Source: Populus alba (taxonomy: Eukaryota; Streptophyta; Magnoliopsida; Malpighiales; Salicaceae). Taken from it: a stretch of 64,000 nucleotides of DNA. Under the pieces are notes generated by a model. That model saw only the letters and a program-made list of their open reading frames with translations, was not told where the DNA came from and did not search any database. The DNA lies in NCBI RefSeq assembly GCF_005239225.2, contig NC_133297.1, forward strand, positions 2,302,392 through 2,366,391. Reading direction: 5' to 3'. Shown in pieces: positions 25,161 through 37,742 of this stretch (its first letter is position 1; the number at the start of each line of letters is the position of its first letter). The position numbers and the translations under genes are program-made.

Positions 25161-28100
25161 GTTATGTTAATGTGAATTAATTTAGTTATTTATTAGGTTT
25201 AGTTGGTTTTTATTACTGTTTTGGAATAGAAAATATAATACATGTTTTTATTATTTATTTCTTATTTTAAAAACACATGTAAATAGGTTTATTTTATATA
25301 TTATTTGTGTTTTTTTTTTTATCAAGTAAGTTTTCACCATGATATCTTCATTATTTATGTAATGTGACATTAACCGAACACAATTTTAATATTCGTGATA
25401 AACATAAAAGATAAAAAAAAATTTATTAAAGGAATAAAGATATAAATATAAAATAAATTTATATCATTTCAAAACAAAAAATAATAACAAACATGTTTCT
25501 TTTATCTCTAAAATATTTATCTTAAGGTTCATTTGATACTGTAATAAATTATTTAGTTAATCAATTGATGAATTTCATTAAAACTTTCTTTTTAGACTTT
25601 TGTTATTAAAAACCTATAATTTATATATTTTTATAAATTTAAATTTTCAAATTATAATTATAAAAATTGTCATAGAGATCACGATACAAAACAAATACTT
25701 AATTTTCAATTCATGTATTAAGGAAGTATTTGGCTAATTAATTCAACCTGCTTTTCATCAAAACTTAAAAAGAAAAATTGTTTAAATATTTTTTATGTAT
25801 TTTGTTATTGTTTTGTTATATTGGTGGTAAAAAAAAAATTTAAAAATATTATTTTAATATATTTTTAAAAATAAAATTTTAAAAATAATTAATACGACTC
25901 TCCCAAGCATCCATCTTGTATATCGAGATTAAGCCGATCTATACGAGGACAAAGTTGCTTCAATTGATGTTGATTGGTTTGTATTTCTATATTTGGAAGC
26001 CGGTTAGGGGGGAAACGCGCAAAACGGACCCCGTCAAGAAAATCAAGAATGGACCCGGTTAAGAAAATCAAGAGAAAAAAAATACACAAAACCAAGAAAT
26101 GCTTGACTGCCAATATGACATTATAGTATCTATTTATTTCCCATTAATTAACGGTCCAGTAAGTAACATTTTTTTTTACATTGAAGATTCCTTTGAATTG
26201 CTTTTTACTTTCTGGGATCAATTCACAACCAGTAAATTCATGCGTTCCTTTAAAGGGTTTTTTTTAATATATTTATAGAACATATTTTATTTCTTGATTT
26301 TCAAATTTGAACATTACAATTAAAGAATAATTTAATTCTTCTGAATACATTAAATCTATACAAAATTATATTTTAAAAAATAACTATAATTAACGCACAA
26401 GCTTTTTTTTTTTTATCATCATTGAATTTAATGTATTCTTCAATTTGAAACGAAATGTTAAAATTGTAAAAACAAAATTATTTATTGCTTAGACTTTTTA
26501 AGGAAAGATGTTAATTAATTATTTTGTGAGTGCTTGTTATATTTTTTTTTATTAACATGATATTTGGGCAAATTTACGTATATGTTGACACGTAAATTGA
26601 TGAATTCTACCTGCCCTAAAACTTATTATATTCTTTAAAAATAAAGGTTGAGAACAGTGACATTGTTTTAAATTTTTAATGTCACGTAGTTGGGAGAGTG
26701 TCTTTCTCTACTTGTATGGACATGGAGCCAATGGGACCCACGAGACTGGGCAGCCTCGTTTTTCTCTGTCTTTGCAACCTAACCCTTTGACTTCCACTCG
26801 GCGACCCCGGAATCCTCGGCGCCAGTTTATCTCTATTTTTTTTTTTTTCCTGTAATCAAGCAATCCGCTTCAAAGCATAAAATCAATAATTAATGTGTGT
26901 TTTTGCATGGTGGTGTTAGATTTTCTTAAATACTTTTTTTTCATATATATAACTTTTTTTAATATATATATATATATATTTTACTTCAACAACTAAAAAT
27001 TATAAGACACTAAAAACATTATTTTAATATTTTTTTAAAAAAAATACATTTTTAAAATGTAATTAAATATATTTTTAAATACAAAAATAAACCGCCTCTA
27101 ACAACAAAATCAAAAGAGCTTAATGATCATTTAGTAATATAGTGCATTGGTCGCACAACCAAACAAAATATTTATTTAGCTTTGTATTTTAGAATGTTTC
27201 AAATTATTTCTGGCATGGAAAAACATAAAATAATATTTTTTTTATATAAATCACAGCTTGAACTGCAATACTAAATAGACATTTAATAAACTACCAATAA
27301 CAGTGTTTATTGGAAGGCACAATTGATGTTCCATAGTCTATCTAATCTGCAATCTAATTTGGTTTGAAATTGGATAATTAGGTTAATCTATATATCACTA
27401 AGTTAATTCAAGTTAATTATTTTATTCAAAACGATATTATTAAAGTATTTTTTTAAAAAAAATTAAAATTAATCCAGTTGGATTTACTAGGTTATGAGCT
27501 AACTTATTGAATTATCCAGATTTAATCAGATTAATATTTTAAATAAGGTTAATGTTCTAAATAATCTAAAACTGAATTAGATTTGGAATTATCGAGTCGC
27601 CCATTAAAATAAAGGGAGGTGATTTTAATAGCTATAATATTATCGTGTAGCTATAGAGAATAAAATGAGATAGTGCAGAACACGCATTTTCTTAGTTCCT
27701 CAAATTTTGGTGTTGACAAGCTGATTAAAAGCATATTCAATTTATTTTGCAGAGCAAGAACGGTAGCTGGACAGGTGGGTCCAGCTTGCCAAGCAGTGTT
27801 CCTGTCGACAACTACAGAGCTCATAGTTCATCCCCATTACAGCTCATCAGCCATGATGGTGGAGTCAATGCACCACACATCAAATACAATATTTGCAATA
27901 GTTTATGGTTTCTGACGACCATTTCGACTCCAGGAAATCGGTGGCGCCGCTGTTTGGAAACCTTTGCAGCAATTATTTGCACCATCAAATTTCCCATACC
28001 TGAGTTTGCAGCACGCTTGGACACATGGGGATCCTGAGGTGTTTGCCCCCTAGCAGCAGCTTCTAGGCACGTTCGTCACCTGACCTTCCAGACTAGTGCC

Positions 28101-28600
28101 TCTATAGGGTTAAGGCCAGGTCAATTATTGTAAACCTCGTGAATAGTTGCAGCCCTATTCCAACTGCCATGTGAACTGACAAAATGTCTCCGTCGACGGG
28201 AAAAAGTAGACATGTCATGCCCTAAGATGGAGTTCATCCACATATATTTTCCATGGTCTGAATTTACTACCAAAATCATGAAGGGAAAGAGTAGCAAAAG
28301 ATTTTTAGCCAACAGAAACACAGACACACTAAAAGGTCTCAAAATTTACATTAAAAAAATAAAAAAAAAAATTTAAGTATTTATATAATAAATTTTAAAA
28401 AGAGTTAGTAACCAACTAAACAATATTAAAAAAAAAAAATTAGCCAAGAGAAAAAACAAATTTTAAAAAAAATCTTTACTAGGTTGGCCAGGTCTGACAT
28501 TTTTTTACTTTTATTTGTTTTTCATCTTATCTGGATCGGTTTAAATCAATCAAATTTTAAGTTAACCTAATAAATCAGTCAGTCCAAAGTTTAATAACTA
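25161..28600. other. AT-rich intergenic DNA
   Basis: Only AT-rich repeat relics are recognisable (for example 25780-25890, 26960-27080, 27340-27560). A less AT-rich patch at 27740-28300 has short open frames on both strands without family resemblance. Confidence 0.5.
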
Positions 28601-28611
28601 AGAGTAAAAAC

Positions 28612-28830
28612 CACGAAGGTGTCACATTAGTTGGAGGGGTGGGATAAAGATTTCTCGAGACTCTGTGGTTCGAAACACCCTCACTTCACCTATCCTCGGA
28701 GGTTATTATTTGCTGGGTCAGTGGGCCTCGAATATTCAAGCGGTGGTCATGCTGAGCTGCTCTAACATGCATCAAAAGGTGTGGATTCGAGTTACTCATC
28801 ATCAAAGAAAAAGAAAAGAAATAAAAGCAG
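28612..28830 (+). mobile_element. Possible tRNA-derived SINE
   Basis: A box B-like GGTTCGAAAC (about 28668) lies roughly 38 bp after a box A-like TAGTTGGAGGGGTGG (about 28630), the spacing of a Pol III internal promoter. The element ends in an A-rich tail (AAAGAAAAAGAAAAG). No target-site duplication was found. Box A deviates from consensus, so this is tentative. Confidence 0.4.
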
Positions 28831-30016
28831 CGGCAGAGAACTGAAAATAAGGATTAAGTAATCAAATACTACTAATTGTTTGATAAATCAGCCAACAGCT
28901 CAAGACTACAAAATGACAGACCCTGAGATTTTTTATAAACAGAGAAATTACTTTCTAGGGCAATCTACCACAAGCCGTTTTACCTGCAACCAAAAGAAAT
29001 TAAAAGAACGTAAAATATGTTTGCGAAAGTTCAGAGATTGCAATCTGATAAAGTGAAATATTTGTATGCATTTACTCTTTTAGTTGTCAATATTTCGTCA
29101 CCATTGCGATCTCTCGAATACACTGAAGATATCAAATTGTCCAAGTTTGACTTGTGCAGGACAAGGACATAATATAGCTAGCTGTATTGCATGCATTTTC
29201 TTTAGATAAGCACATCACTAGGAAAAGAAATTAGGAACAAGCAATTGACTCCCTTTTCACTGTCATATTTCTTGTCTCGTGGACCATGTGCCAGCCACAT
29301 TAATGTCAAAAGAGTGCAAGTTGATGCAACTGATTCATAAAACAGTCACTGAATTCGTAAGTAGCAAGAGTACAGGAAGAATCCACAGCCTCCGTGAAAA
29401 ACAGATCATGTAATTTTATGAGTGATCTAGCGTCGTGTTTGGGTGCTAACTTGAAACGAAGATAATAGGGACCAAAGAGACACGTTTCTCTATATTTTTT
29501 ATTTTGAGATCATAGAAATTCATTCCGAAGCTATCACAGAAACATTTATTTTATGTTCATGTCTGTCTCTTAAACCAAATACGTTTCTATCTCTTTTGTT
29601 TGTCCTTTCTATCTTGGGACACTCAACCAAATTTCTAATTGCAAATTCTCTACTCTAAGCCTTCAGTACTATTATAAGAGAAATCTATAAATCCTCATCA
29701 AGATTTCGTCTAAACAAGTGGCCAATTATTTGGCATCCATTGCCACATGCTTGATGAACAAAAATAAAGTGGAGCAACAATAAGGAAATCAAATTTTGGC
29801 ATGCATTCCAAGACAGTTACCTAAATTAATTTGGCTGCATCCGATACCACATTAAGAAAACTCAAAGACTGTTGCCCTGTTCCGAACCATTCACCCTTAT
29901 GATATATACCTGGCAAAAAGATAGGAACTTTGTATCAAGTATCAATGGAACTCAATTTGCAAGGTAAAAATGAAAAATGAGAATAAGCAAACTGATTTGC
30001 CATGTTTCAGGTAGAG

Positions 30017-31427
30017 TCAATAGCATTGATGCATATTAACAACCACCTTGCATGTTGTAGGCTTGATTAACTGAAAAACCACAGCATCTCCATCTAGCAG
30101 TCCATGAGCAACGGCAAACCCTTTCCATCCACCACTTAGTCTATTATCTCGTGCTACATATGTAACTTGATACTCATCTGCATCTTCATCTATCAAAGTG
30201 AGGACATCGCCTCGCCTTGGAAGGTTCTTTCTGCAGAAGTCGACTGGAAGACCACCCTGCACCAAAATTTCCCTCATGATCTATATCATTGCCATCCACA
30301 GTTAAATAAACTTATATGATGTTTTGCACGCCAAAATGCAGTGGAATTAGAGCGAAGTGCAGTACATCTGAAGCCAGGTTTTACACAGAAAGCAAGTTGT
30401 TTTAAAGCTAGCAGATAATTAGATACATGTTAGTGGCTAAAACAATTAACAAAAAACAAGTGGGAAAAGAAAGACATGTGTGCACACGCACAGAGTGAAT
30501 TAGTCCATCCATGGACGTGGCTTGCAAACTTGAGAAGCTCCTTAGATTGTCTGTCTACAGTTATCTTACAGAAAATCATGTGGCTCATGTATTTAGTTTT
30601 AATGTTGCTTTCCCTTGACTGAACATGAGAAATAGTAGGATTAAAAAACAGTGCGAATCTAAAAAATTGACAACACAGTCCATCCATATAGAAAGGAAAA
30701 GAGATTGAAACATAGGTTGGGAGGTGATAGATTTATCTCACCAGCGTAAATCCATCATTAACATTGGATTGAAGCATTGATTTTATAAAGATCGGATAGT
30801 CAGATCCTAAATCAGATTGTAACTTTTCTGCTTTCTCCATAGCCTTTGCCCTGGCTTCATCAGTAGCAAACACCCGGTCTGACAAATCTATTTCCTTGGG
30901 AATCCTGAGCAACATCAGTATCACACTAAAATATTAGCTTTATATGTTTCAATGCAGAGAGCTATAATTGGTTTAAGAAATTTGAATCAAAATACCTTCT
31001 TGGTATCACCACTCGATCAATAATAGCCTGTGAGAGAAAAAAAAAAAACCCATTATACACAACATCCAGCAAAAATAAACAAAATTTCATAAGCCCAAAT
31101 GAAACTAACGGCTTACTTCATTAAAGAAAGGAGCAGGCTTGTTCGCGACACGATTGGACCTCCTAACCACAACCGCTTGTTTCTCGACTACTCGAGGTTT
31201 TGAGCGTTTCATCTGTTAATCAAACAAAAATAGAATGAGCATCATCACACATATAAAGGGAGAGGGAGTTATAGAGGAGATTAATTAATAACCGGAGAGG
31301 ATTTGGTAGGGTTGGAAATTTTAAGAGCTTGAGTAAGCTTGTGGAGATTGAGGGCTTCCATTCTTTTCTTGTTCTCTTCCATTCTCTTTCGGCGACTTTC
31401 TTCATATGCTGTTATCTTTGCCACCAT
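30017..31427 (-). CDS. B3-domain transcription factor, left tandem copy, five exons, 221 aa
   Basis: B3 proteins bind DNA in the nucleus; this small single-B3 type resembles Arabidopsis At5g42700/At3g19184. Exons (minus) are 31427-31293, 31212-31117, 31027-30996, 30904-30742 and 30256-30017, with GT-AG borders and consistent phases. A basic N terminus (ESRRKRMEENKKRMEALNLH) is followed by RSNRVANKPAPFF and a helical EARAKAMEKAEKLQSDL. The B3 domain runs from YPIFIKSMLQ (~124) to the end (LPVDFCRKNLP, GLSGGWKGFAVAHGLLDGD-type core here read as RLSGGWKGF). At the conserved SHVTGGFWLGLP segment this copy reads SNVNDGFTLGGLP: His, Thr-Gly and Trp are changed and one Gly is inserted. The frame is open, so it is kept as a gene, but DNA binding may be altered. 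The right copy at 35576 keeps the consensus. Confidence 0.85.
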
Positions 31428-31740
31428 TTTTTACTGCAGAATCAAAAGGTTTCGATTGCTAGGATGTTAGCCCCTCCCTTCTTGAAGTCTGGGGAGCAGG
31501 GTGTGTGAGAGGGAGGGAGAGAGGAAAAAGAGAAATTTGAAATTGGGGGACTCCTGTACTGTGTCAATTAGGGCAAGAGAAGTCGACCGTTGAGTTCCCA
31601 CCCATTATGAGTAATGATAGTCTCAGTGCCGGGGAGCCTGCTAGTTTACAGGTAGAATCCAATTTCTGGACTTGAAAAACCGTGCTGCCGCAAACTCTTT
31701 GGGCACCCTTGCAAGCAGTATAGTTTTTTTTTTTTTTTTT
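31428..31740 (-). promoter_or_regulatory. Promoter/leader of left B3 copy
   Basis: This is the 5' region of the left B3 gene, with GA-rich tracts near 31505-31535. It is nearly identical to 36989-37300, so proximal regulatory sequence was copied with the gene. No TATA box was assigned. Confidence 0.4.
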
Positions 31741-32079
31741 TGCCTGTTCGAATAGTTTATTTATATTTTAATTAATTTTTTGAGATTTTAAAATTAATAA
31801 TCAGATAAGATTAACTCTAATATATGTAACATTTAAATTAATAATTTTTAAATAATAAATTTAAAATTTGACTAATTAAATAATAATTTAGTATAAATTT
31901 TTTTTATCATAATTGTATTTTCTTTAAAATTTAACTAGTTTTATGATTTGAATTATAAATTAGTTATCAAAATCCTATCTTGCGTGCTTGCTTTAGTACA
32001 TTGTAACAAAAGGTAAAATAATTGTGCAAATTTCACAATAAAATTATAAATTTGTTCTTTATTAACAAAATTAGTTGTT

Positions 32080-32283
32080 GTTTTTTTTTATTTACGTGGG
32101 TATTCAAGTCAGTTTGCTTGTACCACGACTAATCCCTACGGTCCACTGAACATCCTGCAAACCTAGTGAGAATGTAAGGCACCGCGGGGGTGACAGGCAT
32201 GCACAATAAGATTTGAACCCAGGTGCAAAAGAAAGGAACAAACCCCTTTCACCGCTAGGCCAAGACCTTCTTTTATCTAACCC
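32080..32283 (-). mobile_element. tRNA-derived SINE with 10-bp target-site duplication
   Basis: Read on the minus strand, a box A-like TGGCCTAGCGGTG (rc of 32250-32262) precedes a box B GGTTCAAATCT (rc of 32209-32219) by about 30 bp. The 3' end is A-rich (AAATAAAAAAAAA). ATTAGTTGTT flanks it at 32070-32079 and 32284-32293, a perfect target-site duplication. It lies inside the left duplication copy; the right copy has only a short remnant at the matching site (about 37694-37742). Confidence 0.8.
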
Positions 32284-32949
32284 ATTAGTTGTTATAAGAA
32301 AAAACATGATTACATTGTATTTTTGTATTTTTATTACACAGTATAATTATATTATTATTATTGACAACAAAAAAAAACAATAAGCTTTGGTCTAGGAGAT
32401 TTTTAGTACTTGATTTAATTTTTTAATAATTAAATTACATCATTACCCTTGAAATGTAAAATACTTTGCCTTTAATGAAGGTGTTCTTTTATCTTTTACT
32501 TTAAGTTATTTAATAGTTATTGAGTGTCATTAGAGACAATAAAATAATTTCATAAATAAACAAAAAAGAAAGAAAAAGGTTTAGAAGTGTGTAAACAATA
32601 TCTAGTGGGTTCAAACATCATATATGATGTTATTTAGTGGTCAAAACCTTGCTTATTAGCGACTGAATTATCTCAACATTCCCTCCATGTACAGGCAATG
32701 TGTGAGACATAATTATTAGGCATAATTGTTTCTAGAGTGGTGTATGTAGCCTTTTATTTTTCTTTTCCTTTCCCTTTTTTCATACTTGATTTTCGAGCTG
32801 GCCTGGAAAAAAAATTCAAATCAACATTTAAGATTTTTTCCATATTCTCTTTATTGTAGTTTTTTTTATTTAGAATAATTTTTAAAATTAAGTATTCCAT
32901 ATATTCTCTTTATTGTAATTTTGTTTATTTAGAATAATTTATGAAGTTA

Positions 32950-34070
32950 AGGATTTTTTTAAATTTCATCCCCAATAGATATTTTCATCTGTTAGTTTAC
33001 ATTCTTTTGATTACTATTTATTTTATTTTAGATACCTTTTTGCAATTTTGTTTTTGCTTTTTCATATTTTTTTAGTTTTTTTCCTATTAAATCTAATACT
33101 TTTTTTATTATTGTATTTTTTTTCCTTGCAAGATTTTTTTAGATTTATTTTTTTTTATCCTCCAACATTTAATTATTCAGTTATTTATTTTCTTAGTCAA
33201 ATCTGAATATAGAATTTAATGAATTGTAAATTTAAAAGATTAACCCCGATTTATAAAGTTGACACATGCCCCCCCTTTTTTAATCTTTTTTTTTCATTAT
33301 CCAACTTTTTTTTTATTTTTTTTCTTCACTTTCCATGATGTTGTTTAGTCATTGTGAAAATAGTACGGGTTGCTTTAGTTTTTTTTTTCTTTGTTAAATT
33401 TAGCTTTTCTAAAGAAATTTTGTTTTTAAATTAAATTAAATTAATTAATTTAATTCTTCAATATTTAATTTTTCATGTGTTAAGCTTATAGGTTGAACTT
33501 GAGTTGAGAATTTAACCCAGCTTCATAAAGTTCACTTAGATTTGCTTGAGTTTTTTTCTTTTTTCTTTTTAGGCTATATGTTTTTTGCAATTTCATCCTC
33601 CAACACTTATTTTATTCTCTTTCTATGGTATTTATCTTTCCTTTTAAAATAATAAAAAAAAGATTACCTTGAGTATTTTTTTAGATCTTTGTTAAATTTT
33701 TAAAATGAATTTTTTTAATTAAAATAAATTTATTGACTTCATCCCCCAACATTTAATTTGACAAGTGATGAGCTTTTTAGTTTAGCTCAGGTCTATAATT
33801 TATTGAGTTATAAATTTAAAAGATTAATCTAGGTATACAAAGTTTACTTAGGATTGCTTGATTTTTTTATTTTTTATTTTATTTTCATCAACCAACATTT
33901 TATTATTTTTATTTATTTGTTTTCTATAGAATTGTTCTATGGTTTTGAAAATAACAAAGATTAACTCGGATTTTTTTTCCTCGTCTTTGTTGAATCTAGT
34001 CTTTTTTTAAATGAGTTTTGTTTTTTAATTAAATTAAATTAATTGCATTACAGTAAGCATGAAATTCTTG
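32950..34070. repeat. Diverged satellite-like tandem repeat, ~290-bp unit (left copy)
   Basis: About three to four degenerate T-rich units recur. Each has a CATC(C)CCCAACATTTAATTT start, a GAATTTAATGAATTGTAAATTT-like segment (about 33215, 33510, 33798), a TTTATAAAGTT-CACTTGG piece and a TTTGTTAAATTTAGCTTTT then AATTAAATTAAATTAATT end. The block is noncoding. Confidence 0.65.
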
Positions 34071-34737
34071 ATTCATGATGTTTTTTTTTTTTTTTTTTTT
34101 GCTTTTTAAGTCATTCCTCTACCCATATGTGCAACATTTTTAAATACAAAAATCTTAAATTTTCCCCTTTTTAAAAAAAAAATATTAGCATCAGATGAAT
34201 ATTTTTTTATACTATTAATAAATTAACTCAGCCCACAGCATTCAGCGTGACATTTATCTAGTTTTAGCGCACTTGGTTTCCTTCACATCCTTTAGCACAT
34301 GCATGATTCATCTCCACTTCAGATGAACAACCAGCTGGACCACGCAGATTAGCGTCACGACGGCTTATATGGCTTCTGCTTCTCCATTGACTTCACAAGA
34401 AGGAAGGGGAAAAGGAAGAGGGGTGGTAATAGATTTATTAGCATATTATTGGGTATTTTGATTGTTACTGTGGTTATAATTTGAAAATATAGATTTTTTA
34501 AAAAGATTATAAATTATAGTTTTTTTATAATGAATATTGAATTTATGGTGTGTATGAAATAGTTAGGGAAAAATATAATTTAACTGCAACAAATCCTTTA
34601 CCTTCTCAATTATAATTATGCGACAAGGAAACAGCTTAAGGCAGCAAACCCTAGTTCATCAGAAGGCACTCTTTACTCAGTATGTTAGTGAGAAATGTTA
34701 CGGTCATGAACTGCGTATGCATTTCATTGGAGAGCTG

Positions 34738-34969
34738 TTACAGTCTTGAACGGCGTGGGCATTTCATTGGATTAAATGGAGCATACCTTCGGGTGGGATT
34801 AAATGGGTGTCTGCTCAAGGAAGCTGATGACCTTAAATCCCAACCTTCAACGTTCTTGGGAATGCAGACGTCGAAAAGGATTTGACCAAGAACTCCATCC
34901 GGATTGATAGTTGGAGGGGTTCGCAAATGAACCAAAGCCTCCTTGTGCTCATCTTGCAAGGACCCAACA
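34738..34969 (-). pseudogene. Truncated 3' fragment of the DUF829 gene at duplication junction
   Basis: The reading frame ending at TAA 34738 matches the last 232 nt of the DUF829 gene's final exon (40607-40838), including INPDGVLGQILFDVCIPKN and NPTRRYAPFNPMKC. Similarity stops abruptly at 34969, where the second duplication unit begins. It lacks every catalytic residue and a start codon, so it is a duplication by-product. It may still supply a transcript 3' end. Confidence 0.85.
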
Positions 34970-35575
34970 TAGAAATTTTATGAGTGATTTAGCGTCATGT
35001 TTGGGTGCTAACTTGAAACGAAGATAATAGGGACAAAAGAGACACGTTTCTCTATATCTTTTATTTTGGAAACATAGAAATTCATTCCAAAGCTATCATA
35101 GAAACATTTATTTTATGTTCATGACTGTCTCTTAAACCAAAACGTTTCTATCTTTTGTTTGTCCTTTCTATATTGAGACACTTAACCAAATTTCTAATTG
35201 CAAATACTCTACTCTAAACCTTCAGTACTATTATAATAGAAATATATAAATCCTCCTCAAGATTTCGTCTAAACAAGTGGCCAATTATTTGGCATCCATT
35301 GTCACATGCTTGATGAACAAAAATAAAGTGGAGCAACAATAAAGAAATCAAATTTCGACATGCATTCCAAGACAGTTACCTAGATTAATTTGGCTGCATC
35401 CGATACCACATTAAGAAAACTCAAAGACTGTTGCCCTGTTCCGAACCATTCACCCTTATGATATATACCTGGCAAAAAGATAGGAACTGTGTATCAAGTA
35501 TCAATGGAACTCAAGTTGCAAGGTAAAAATGAAAAATGAGAATAAGCAAACTGATTTGCCATGTTTCAAGTAGAG

Positions 35576-36988
35576 TCAATAACATTGATGCATATTAACA
35601 ACCACCTTGCATGCTGTAGGCTTGATTAACTGGAAAACCACAGCATCTCCATCTAGCAGTCCATGAGCAACGGCAAACCCTTTCCATCCACCACTTAGTC
35701 CATTCTTTCGTGCTAAATATATAACTTGATACTCATCTGCCTCTTCATCTATCAAAGTGATGACATCGTCTCGCCTTGGAAGGTTCCTTCTGCAGAAGTC
35801 GACTGGAAGACCCTGCACCAAAATTTCCCTCATGATCTATATCATTGCAATCCACAGTTAAAAAAACCTATATGATGTTTTGCACGCCAAAATGCTGTGG
35901 AATTAGAACGAATTACAGTACATCTGAAGCCAGGGCATAAACAGAAGGCAAATTGTTTTAAACCTAACAGATAATTAGATACATATTAGTGGCTAAAAAA
36001 TTTAACAAAAAACAAGTGGGAAAAGAAAGACGTGTGTGTGCACACGCACAGAATGAATTAGTCCATCCATGGACGTGGCTTGCAAGCTTGAGAAGCTCCT
36101 TAGATTGTCTGTCTGCAGTTATCTTACAGAAAATTATGTGGCTCATGTAAATAATTTTAATGTTACTTTCCCTTGATTGAACATGACAAATTGTAGGATT
36201 AAAAAACAGTGCGAATCTAAAAAATTGACAACACAGTCCATCCATATAGAAAGGAAAAGAGATTGAAACATAGGGTGGAGAGGATAGATTTATCTGACCA
36301 GCCAAAATCCACCAGTAACATGGGATTGAAGCATTGATTTTATAAAGATCGGATAGTCAGATCCTAAATCAGATTGTAACTTTTCTGCTTTCTCCATAGC
36401 CTTTGCCCTGGCTTCATCAGTAGCATACACCCGGTTTGACAAATCTCTTGCCTTGGAAATCCTGAGCAACACAGTATCACACTAAAATATTAGCTTTATA
36501 TGTTTCAACGCAGAAAGCTATAATTGGTTTAAGAAATTTGAATCAAAATACCTTCTTGGTATCACCACTCGATCAAGAACAACCTGTGAGAAAAAAAAAA
36601 ACCCATTATACACAACATCCAGCAAAAATAAACAAAATCCCAAAATTTCATAAGCCCAAATGAAACTAACGGCTTACTTCTTTAAAGAAAGGAGCAGGCT
36701 TGTTCGCGACACGACTGGACCTCCTAACCACAACCACTTGTTTCTCGACTACTCGAGGTTTTGAGCGTTTCATCTGTTAATCAAACAAAAATAGAATGAG
36801 CATCATCACACATATAAAGGGAGAGGGAGTTATAGAGGAGATTAATTAATAACCGGAGAGGATTTGGTAGGGGTGGAAATTTTAAGAGCTTGAGAAAGTT
36901 TGTGGAGATTGAGGGCTTCCATTCTTTTCTTGTTCTCTTCCATTCTCTTTCGGCGACTTTCTTCATATGCTGATATCTTTGCCACCAT
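35576..36988 (-). CDS. B3-domain transcription factor, right tandem copy, five exons, 220 aa
   Basis: This is a paralogue of the gene at 30017, with identical exon structure: 36988-36854, 36773-36678, 36583-36552, 36461-36299 and 35812-35576 (663 nt). The family is the At5g42700/At3g19184-type single B3 domain of nuclear DNA-binding proteins. The N terminus is basic (SRRKRMEENKKRMEAL). The B3 domain keeps the consensus SHVTGGFW-L then GLPVDFCRRNLPRRDD and NGLSGGWKGFAVAHGLLDGD, ending VVNMHQCY. This copy therefore looks the more likely to retain ancestral DNA binding. One oddity is the exon-4 donor, GTCAGA here versus GTGAGA in the left copy, a weaker splice site. No target genes can be inferred. 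Confidence 0.88.
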
Positions 36989-37693
36989 TTTTACTGCAGA
37001 ATCAAAAGGTTTCGATTGCTAGTATGTTAGCCCTCCCTTCTTGTAGTCTGGGGAGCAGTGTGTGTGAGAGGGAGGGAGAGAGAAAAGGAGAAATTTGAAA
37101 TTGGGGGACTCCTGTACTGTGTCAATTAGGGCAAGAGAAGTCGACCGTTGAGTTCCCACCCATTATGAGTAATGATAGTGTCAGTGCCGGGGAGCCTGCT
37201 AGGCTGCTAGTTCACAGGTAGAATCTAATTTTTGGACTTGAAAAACCGTGCAGCCACAAACTCTTTTGGCACCCTTGCAAGCAGTATAGTTTTTTTTTTT
37301 TTCCTTTTAATTGTGGGTTATCTAACTAGCTTATACGTAAAATTAATGATTATTCTTTGAAATTTTAAAATTAATAATTAAATAAATCTCTAATAATTTT
37401 ATAGTTTACAACACTCAATTAAACTGATAATTTTTAAAAATTAAATTAAAAAAATAACTAATTAAACTATACCTCTCATGTTTCAGTATAGTTTTCTTTA
37501 AAGTGATTGTATTTTTTTTTTATAGATTTGACTAACTTGAAGACCCAAATTATAGATTAGTTGTCTAAGTCCTATCTTGCAATTTTGCTTTGGTATTTAT
37601 GCGAATAATTACAAGCACAGATAAGGTGCTTGCTTTGTAAATAATTGTGCAAATTTCACGGTGAAACTATAATTTTGTTCTTTGTTGGCAAAA

Positions 37694-37742
37694 TTAGTTG
37701 GTTTTGTTTTAGGGCATGGTGGTTTTTCTTATCGGACCCAAT
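37694..37742. repeat. Remnant at the SINE site in the right duplication copy
   Basis: At the position matching the left-copy SINE, ATTAGTTG and ATAGTTATT-like ends flank only about 42 bp. That filler includes CTTATCGGACCC, resembling the SINE 5' end on the opposite strand, and a short T-rich piece. An internally deleted SINE explains this best. Confidence 0.45.

Larger units (their letters stand above)
29412..34973. repeat. Left copy of a ~5.56-kb tandem duplication
   Basis: Sequence from AATTTTATGAGTGATCTAG at 29412 is matched by AATTTTATGAGTGATTTAG at 34974, and collinear similarity continues through the B3 gene, the T-rich block and the last 232 nt of the DUF829 coding region. This copy has a SINE body (32080-32283) and lacks about 340 bp present in the right copy. 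The junction is at 34969/34974. Confidence 0.9.

Noticed and set aside
28100..28342. Minus-strand frame whose end (HEVYNN, stop, PGLNPIE) vaguely resembles a CLE peptide motif
   Set aside because: A stop interrupts the motif, the frame has no proper ATG with a signal peptide, and spacing does not fit a CLE peptide.
32209..32262. Calling the box A/box B element a tRNA gene
   Set aside because: No cloverleaf or acceptor stem is visible, and the A-tail and target-site duplication show it is a SINE.
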